Part shown: positions 60,159-64,000 of the stretch, one piece after another
How the letters are laid out: every line of letters starts with the position of its first letter
How positions within the stretch are numbered: the first letter of the stretch is position 1
DNA from: a virus
IMG/VR virus record: IMGVR_UViG_3300034103_001788
Location: 1 to 64,000 of that record
Length of the DNA stretch: 64,000 nt
Reading direction: 5' to 3' (one strand)
The notes under the pieces: model-generated
Told to the model about the DNA's origin: nothing
The model's input: only the letters and a program-made list of their open reading frames with translations
The model's database searches: none
Made by a program: the position numbers and the translations under genes

Positions 60159-61008
60159 AAATAAACCAACTAGAGAGGTAAGACCTGAAAGTCAAAGGGA
60201 AATAAGCGATAGCTTTGTTGATCCCTATTTGCCTAATCAAGGTAACCCAAACTCAACTACTGTTATAAACAGGGGGGAACACCGTTCATTTAAAGGGGAT
60301 GATGTAAAACCGTTTAGTATTGGTTTAAAAGATTTAGATGAAACTATTATTTACTATTTTGATAATGTTATTCGTCCTTTTGTAGTACAAAATGGAGAAA
60401 GAATAGCTGTACCCGTAGTATACGGTGATGCTGAAAAATGGAAAATGATGCAAAAAGATGGTTATTACCGTGATAAAAACGGTAAGTTAATGGCACCATT
60501 AATTTCATTCAAACGTACAAGTTTTGATCAAGTAAATAGCCTAGGTAATAAATTATTGGATAGTGCTTACCCTTATAACTTTGGTATCTTTCAGAAAAAA
60601 TTTAACCAAAGAAACGTATATGATAATTTTAGCGTTTTAAACAACAGAAAACCTCAAGTCCAATATTATGGTGTAATATACCCAGACTTTGTAAATTTAA
60701 CGTATACAATTACGGTTTACACGTATTATATTGAGCAAATGAACCGTATACTTGAGTCAATTAACTATGCTGCAAATTCTTATTGGGGTGATCCAGAAAG
60801 GTTTAAGTTCAAAACAACTATTGCTAACTATACTACAGCAGTTGAATTACAACAAAACACAGATCGTGTTGTAAAATCAACATTTGATTTAAAATTATAT
60901 GGACATTTAATACCAGATGCTATTAATAAAGATATTGCTAACGGTATAGGTACATTTTTTAATAAAACCAAAGTTGTATTTGGATTAGAAACAACAGGAA
61001 GTTTATAA
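60151..61008 (+). CDS. gp15: Tail terminator, gp15-like
   Basis: The 285-residue product shows NGERIAVPVVYGDAEKWKMM, parallel to T4 gp15 GDKFIRVPITYASKEHFMMK, and YPDFVNLTYTITVYTYYIEQ with a following MNRILESINY, parallel to MIYELSIFTRYEDDMFQIVE. T4 gp15 has 272 residues. It caps the tail tube and sheath and joins the tail to the neck. The N-terminus has an extra polar extension. Confidence 0.8.
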   Translation: MAKNKPTREVRPESQREISDSFVDPYLPNQGNPNSTTVINRGEHRSFKGDDVKPFSIGLKDLDETIIYYFDNVIRPFVVQNGERIAVPVVYGDAEKWKMMQKDGYYRDKNGKLMAPLISFKRTSFDQVNSLGNKLLDSAYPYNFGIFQKKFNQRNVYDNFSVLNNRKPQVQYYGVIYPDFVNLTYTITVYTYYIEQMNRILESINYAANSYWGDPERFKFKTTIANYTTAVELQQNTDRVVKSTFDLKLYGHLIPDAINKDIANGIGTFFNKTKVVFGLETTGSL

Positions 61009-61021
61009 TTTAATTTAAATT

Positions 61022-61032
61022 AATATTTATAA
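61022..61032 (+). promoter_or_regulatory. Late-type promoter motif (AATATTTATAA)
   Basis: It lies nine bases before the ATG at 61042, at the head of the tail-fibre block. Confidence 0.65.
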
Positions 61033-61041
61033 TAAACTAAT

Positions 61042-61431
61042 ATGTCTGCTGGAAAATATTCTTTTATAATAGAACAAGGTGCTACATTATCTTTTGAGAT
61101 ACAATATAAAGACAGCACTAATACCCCTATTAGCTTATCGGGGTATAGTGGAAGAATGCAAATTCGACCAACTGTAGATTCATCTCAAGTATACTTAACC
61201 TTATCTAGCTCATTAAATCCTGATGGAACAGGATTAAACTTTTCTGGATCTAATGGATCTACAACTCCTGCCTCTGGAGCTATTGGAATTTATATCTCAT
61301 CTACAACTAGTTCATTACTTGATTTTAATCAAGCTGTATATGATTTAGAAATATATAGCAGTGCAACTCCACCGGTAGTTACAAGACTTATTGAGGGAAA
61401 CATTAAATTAAGTAAAGAAGTAACTAGGTAA
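61042..61431 (+). CDS. Baseplate/tail-fibre attachment-type protein (129 aa)
   Basis: The beta-rich 129-residue product begins with KYSFIIEQGATLSFEIQYKD and continues with Ig-like strands (VYDLEIYSSATPPVVTRLIE), resembling BppU N-terminal-type domains found in tail proteins. It shares one base with the next gene. A linker between baseplate and fibre is plausible. Confidence 0.6.
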   Translation: MSAGKYSFIIEQGATLSFEIQYKDSTNTPISLSGYSGRMQIRPTVDSSQVYLTLSSSLNPDGTGLNFSGSNGSTTPASGAIGIYISSTTSSLLDFNQAVYDLEIYSSATPPVVTRLIEGNIKLSKEVTR

Positions 61432-61967
61432 TGAGTAATAATATTAACTTAATCCCAAACAATAATGAAATTAATCTTGTAAACCAAGATAGGGCTATTA
61501 TTGTTTCAGATCAAGATAATTTTACTCAAATTGAAGTTACACAACCTATAACCTCGGTTGTTCAAATTCTTACAGGTCCTATGGGTCCTGAAGGACCAGC
61601 AGGTAAAGGTACATTTCCATTTTCTGGATCCGCAGATATTTCAGGGTCATTTAACTTACAAGGAAATGCAACCATAACAGGATCATTGTTTTTATTTAGC
61701 GGATCTTATTCAGGTTCGGGTGCTAATTTATTCAATATACCTGCTTCGGCCATTGTTGGATTAAATTTATCTCAAATTGCTACTGGATCAGTAACAGCAT
61801 CAGTAAATACAGTTAATGATATATTTTTAATACGATCTGCTTCTGTAGAAATTTTTAAAGTAAATAATGAAGGAGTAGTTGTTTTACAAGAAAAAACAGC
61901 ACCTCCTACAGTAGTTGCTGGTGGAATATTTTATTCATCATCTGGTGACTTTTTCTTTGGATCATAA
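61431..61967 (+). CDS. Tail-fibre protein with collagen-like segment (178 aa)
   Basis: Residues about 50-62 (TGPMGPEGPAGKG) form a short Gly-x-Pro collagen-like stretch, common in phage fibres, followed by Ser/Gly-rich beta repeats (FSGSADISGSFNLQGNATIT). The N-terminal 45 residues may bind the previous protein. Its stop codon is part of the next late-type motif. Confidence 0.65.
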   Translation: MSNNINLIPNNNEINLVNQDRAIIVSDQDNFTQIEVTQPITSVVQILTGPMGPEGPAGKGTFPFSGSADISGSFNLQGNATITGSLFLFSGSYSGSGANLFNIPASAIVGLNLSQIATGSVTASVNTVNDIFLIRSASVEIFKVNNEGVVVLQEKTAPPTVVAGGIFYSSSGDFFFGS

Positions 61968-61976
61968 TATTTATAA
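61966..61976 (+). promoter_or_regulatory. Late-type promoter motif (AATATTTATAA)
   Basis: It overlaps the stop codon of the collagen-like fibre gene and ends 16 bases before the ATG at 61993. Confidence 0.6.
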
Positions 61977-61992
61977 TAGATAATATCATACA

Positions 61993-63204
61993 ATGGCAAC
62001 TTGGAAGAAACTCATAGTATCGGGATCAGCAGCCGAACTATTAAACGTAACCGCTAGTGCGGGTTTATTTAGTACCCAACTTAATGTAGGTACAACCCAA
62101 CAAATTACAACTAACCCTGCAACTACTTTTTTAAGTGGTTCATTTAGTGGTTCATTTACCGGTAACGTAAATATTAACTTAGCTGACTTAACTCAAGGAA
62201 ATGGTATAGTTGCTTTTTCTTATGATGGTAATTCTGCCCAAACTGTTACTTTAGATACAGGATCAACACATTTTACCGAAGGTGTAAGAGGAAAATTATC
62301 TGCTGCTGCATATTTAGGGTATGATTCTGCAACAGGCGGTTTTACTTTTGATAGTGGATCTTATGGAACCTTTGCAGCAGGTGATGGTTTAACTTCAACT
62401 AATGGTATTTTTGCAGTAGGTGCTGGAACAGGTATTACTGTAAATGCTAATGATGTTCAATTAAAGAATGCTGGTTCTTTAACTACTAACTTTTTAACCA
62501 AATGGGACGGAACTCAATTAGTTAACTCTGTTGTAAGCGATAACGGTACTGTTGTTTCATCTACATTACCTTTAAATGTTACTGGTGGTATATTTGCAAC
62601 TAGTGCAATTACAGGATCAGCAATATCTGGTTCAGGAGCTGTTTCGGGTTTAACTCTTAGTTCTGCAACTACTGTAACTGCTGGTAGTAATATTTTAGCT
62701 AGCTCCGGATATATTAAAGCAGGTACTCCTGCTGGTGCTCCTGATTCACCAGGAGCTGTTGAGGGTGTATTAGGTTACTTTACTAACTTAATGATCCCTG
62801 GAAGTGCCTCTATTTCAGGTGATGCAATAATTACAGGTAACTTAACAGTTGCCGGTACAGCTTCATTCAATAACTCAACTAGCTTATTAATTGCTGATAA
62901 ATTTGCTTTATTAGCCTCTGGTTCTACTTCATTAACCGATGGTGGTTTAATTATACAACACACTGCCGGAGGTATTGGTACCGCATTCTACTTAGAAGCT
63001 AGTTCAACAGGAACATACGGTCGTTTTGCTGTAACTGGAAGTTTACATGCTGGTGCTTCAACAGCAACCGTAGATGAATATATGGTTACTGTTAAACAAG
63101 CAGCTGGTATTCCATCTGCTGCCCCTACTTTTGGAGATACAGGAAACGGATACGGTAACATGTATATCGACTCAGGAAACAGTGATATTTATATTTATGC
63201 CTAA
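61993..63204 (+). CDS. Tail-fibre protein (403 aa)
   Basis: The start MATWKKLIVSGSAAELLNVT matches the start of the last gene of the window (MPNWKKLIVSGSDASL). The rest is made of Ser/Gly/Thr-rich beta repeats (GSFSGSFTGNVNINL) and ends in TPTFGDTGNGYGNMYIDSGN-type sequence. No chaperone domain is visible at the C-terminus. It probably trimerises and binds the host surface. Confidence 0.7.
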   Translation: MATWKKLIVSGSAAELLNVTASAGLFSTQLNVGTTQQITTNPATTFLSGSFSGSFTGNVNINLADLTQGNGIVAFSYDGNSAQTVTLDTGSTHFTEGVRGKLSAAAYLGYDSATGGFTFDSGSYGTFAAGDGLTSTNGIFAVGAGTGITVNANDVQLKNAGSLTTNFLTKWDGTQLVNSVVSDNGTVVSSTLPLNVTGGIFATSAITGSAISGSGAVSGLTLSSATTVTAGSNILASSGYIKAGTPAGAPDSPGAVEGVLGYFTNLMIPGSASISGDAIITGNLTVAGTASFNNSTSLLIADKFALLASGSTSLTDGGLIIQHTAGGIGTAFYLEASSTGTYGRFAVTGSLHAGASTATVDEYMVTVKQAAGIPSAAPTFGDTGNGYGNMYIDSGNSDIYIYA

Positions 63205-63210
63205 TAAATA

Positions 63211-63432
63211 ATGACTTTATTCAAAAAAGTTATGAGTCTAATAAACAAAATACAGGGAAATACCCAATCTAATTCTAACGTACCCGTTACAACTCAAAGC
63301 ATCTTCACTAAGGAAGAAATTGAATTCTTGCTAATTACCTTAAAAGATGGTACATTTAAAGGGGCTCAATTAGAAATGATGTACAATACTGTAGTAAAAC
63401 TACAACAAGAATACGCAAAAATAAATCAGTAA
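63211..63432 (+). CDS. Small helical protein after a fibre gene (73 aa)
   Basis: The 73-residue product has a basic N-terminal helix and FTKEEIEFLLITLKDGTFKG followed by VVKLQQEYAKI. The next gene has the same plan (FSEAEYQVLMVALSG, VTGRDARLLVSTMDKVQE), so the two are a duplicated pair. Size and position suggest fibre chaperones or regulators, not proven. Confidence 0.6.
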   Translation: MTLFKKVMSLINKIQGNTQSNSNVPVTTQSIFTKEEIEFLLITLKDGTFKGAQLEMMYNTVVKLQQEYAKINQ

Positions 63433-63435
63433 GTT

Positions 63436-63687
63436 ATGATAGAACAAATGTTTTCAGAGGCCGAATACCAGGTCTTAATGGTAGCCTTAAGTGGCCTTCA
63501 AGTTACAGGAAGAGATGCTAGATTACTAGTATCAACAATGGACAAAGTACAAGAATGTTTAGACATGTTTGAACATGCCCGTAAAGAGGCTGAACAAGCC
63601 CGATTAGAGGCTGAAAAACAGAAACACGAAGAACTTCAAAATCTACTCGCCGCTGAGGACAAAAAAGCGGGAAGAACTAGGAATTAA
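63436..63687 (+). CDS. Small helical protein, paralogue of its neighbour (83 aa)
   Basis: The first half parallels the previous gene (helix, then xVTGRDARLLxxxxxKVQE). The second half is a charged helix rich in Glu, Lys and Arg (ARKEAEQARLEAEKQKHEEL), absent from the neighbour. No known family. It precedes a late-type motif and a structured leader. Confidence 0.6.
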   Translation: MIEQMFSEAEYQVLMVALSGLQVTGRDARLLVSTMDKVQECLDMFEHARKEAEQARLEAEKQKHEELQNLLAAEDKKAGRTRN

Positions 63688-63699
63688 TCCATTTCTTAC

Positions 63700-63710
63700 T
63701 TATATTTATA
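63700..63710 (+). promoter_or_regulatory. Late-type promoter motif (TATATTTATAA) with long leader
   Basis: Unlike most sites, it is 74 bases away from the next ATG; the intervening RNA is predicted to be structured. Confidence 0.55.
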
Positions 63711-63784
63711 ACAAACCTATTGTAGGCCCGCAAGGGAAGTAGGCAGCAACGTCGCTGTTTCTAACCGCAGAAGGAGAGTAAAAT
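63711..63784 (+). ncRNA. Structured 5' leader with Shine-Dalgarno sequence
   Basis: Three adjacent small helices can form: 63715-63718 with 63723-63726; 63727-63729 with 63734-63736 around a GCAA tetraloop; and 63744-63747 with 63754-63757. GGGAAGTAGG at 63734-63743 and the later CC/GAAGG bases recall, from memory, the AGUA/GAA bulged-G feature of glutamine-type (glnA/Downstream-peptide) riboswitch RNAs, but with extra bases. AAGGAG at 63771-63776 is ideally spaced from the ATG. The region is clearly GC-richer than its surroundings. Confidence 0.35.
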
Positions 63785-64000
63785 ATGCCAAACTGGAAAA
63801 AACTGATTGTATCGGGGTCGGATGCCTCATTAAATTCACTAAATGTTACAAATAATGTAACCGCTCAATCATTCACAGGTTCTTTTTCGGGATCTTTTAC
63901 TGCTCCTGGAGCAACAACACAGGTAGTTTACAATAATGGCGGTGTATTAGCCGCAAATTCTGGATTTGTTTATAGCGGATCAAACGTTGGTATTGGAACT
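63785..64000 (+). CDS. Tail-fibre protein, N-terminal part, cut by window edge
   Basis: The open frame runs 72 codons to the last base. MPNWKKLIVSGSDASLNSLN followed by a GSFSGSFTAPG repeat matches the N-terminus of the fibre at 61993, so it is a paralogous fibre gene that continues outside. It is preceded by an SD-like AAGGAG, rare in this genome, and a structured leader. Confidence 0.7.
   Translation, partial: MPNWKKLIVSGSDASLNSLNVTNNVTAQSFTGSFSGSFTAPGATTQVVYNNGGVLAANSGFVYSGSNVGIGT

Noticed and set aside
63711-63784. Possible tRNA gene
   Set aside because: The GC-rich leader has small helices but no acceptor stem, T-loop consensus or CCA end; a leader RNA fits better.

Overview
The window reads as part of the genome of a T4-like myovirus that probably infects a member of the Bacteroidetes. 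Every convincing gene is on the + strand and genes are tightly packed, often with ATGA or TAATG overlaps. The phage assignment rests on recognisable homologues of T4 gp55, gp5-like spike, gp25, gp6, gp7/P2-I-like wedge, gp17, gp20, gp21, gp22, gp23, gp13, gp14 and gp15. The host guess is inference: very low GC, almost no Shine-Dalgarno sequences, promoter-like motifs resembling the Bacteroidetes TAnnTTTG element, and a secreted protein whose signal peptide is followed by Gln.

Layout. 1-2110: sparsely coding, with small proteins, an AT-hook-like repeat protein, a strong terminator and a GC-richer hairpin region. 2111-6132: small host-takeover or lysis-type genes (GIY-YIG-like nuclease, holin-like protein, HD hydrolase) ending in the gp55-like late sigma factor. 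6163-20366: baseplate and tail block (spike, gp25, gp6, giant wedge protein, paralogous structural proteins). 20368-23980: GIY-YIG-like gene, three short leader-family genes, then primase and a RecB/Cas4-like nuclease behind their own terminator and promoter. 23992-46846: a long accessory block of proteins with short N-terminal helices ending in Glu, interrupted by a phosphoesterase, a FAD oxidoreductase and a P-loop kinase. 46866-47541: overlapping spanin-like pair. 47538-57366: terminase, portal, prohead core, protease, scaffold and major capsid protein. 57460-61008: PhoH-like ATPase and neck genes. 61042-64000: tail-fibre genes, the last running off the edge. No tail sheath, tube or tape-measure gene was recognised.

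Two promoter-like classes appear. Around 24 sites of the form nATATTTAT(A/T)A lie mostly 2-16 bases before start codons of structural and accessory genes, often sharing bases with the upstream stop codon; these are probably late promoters read with the gp55-like sigma and may give leaderless or nearly leaderless mRNAs. A second form, TTGTATaTTa, usually directly after a hairpin and T-run, precedes the primase, P-loop kinase, PhoH and phosphoesterase genes and is probably an early/middle promoter.

The most unusual system is a large set of predicted capsid-internal proteins. More than 20 genes start with a short amphipathic helix ending in an (L/I)xE-like site, as in the T4 Alt and IP capsid-targeting peptides. 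A subset shares the leader DLKQFLVENKLTENS followed by EIKxxPxNTG. The second element also recurs inside long proteins between duplicated domains, suggesting polyproteins cut by the gp21-like protease, or a recombination seam for shuffling modules. Their cargo includes a HExxH zincin, a protein-kinase-like fold, a P-loop kinase and a nucleotidyltransferase-like fold: candidate enzymes injected with the DNA. This is inference from sequence patterns and has not been tested by any search here.
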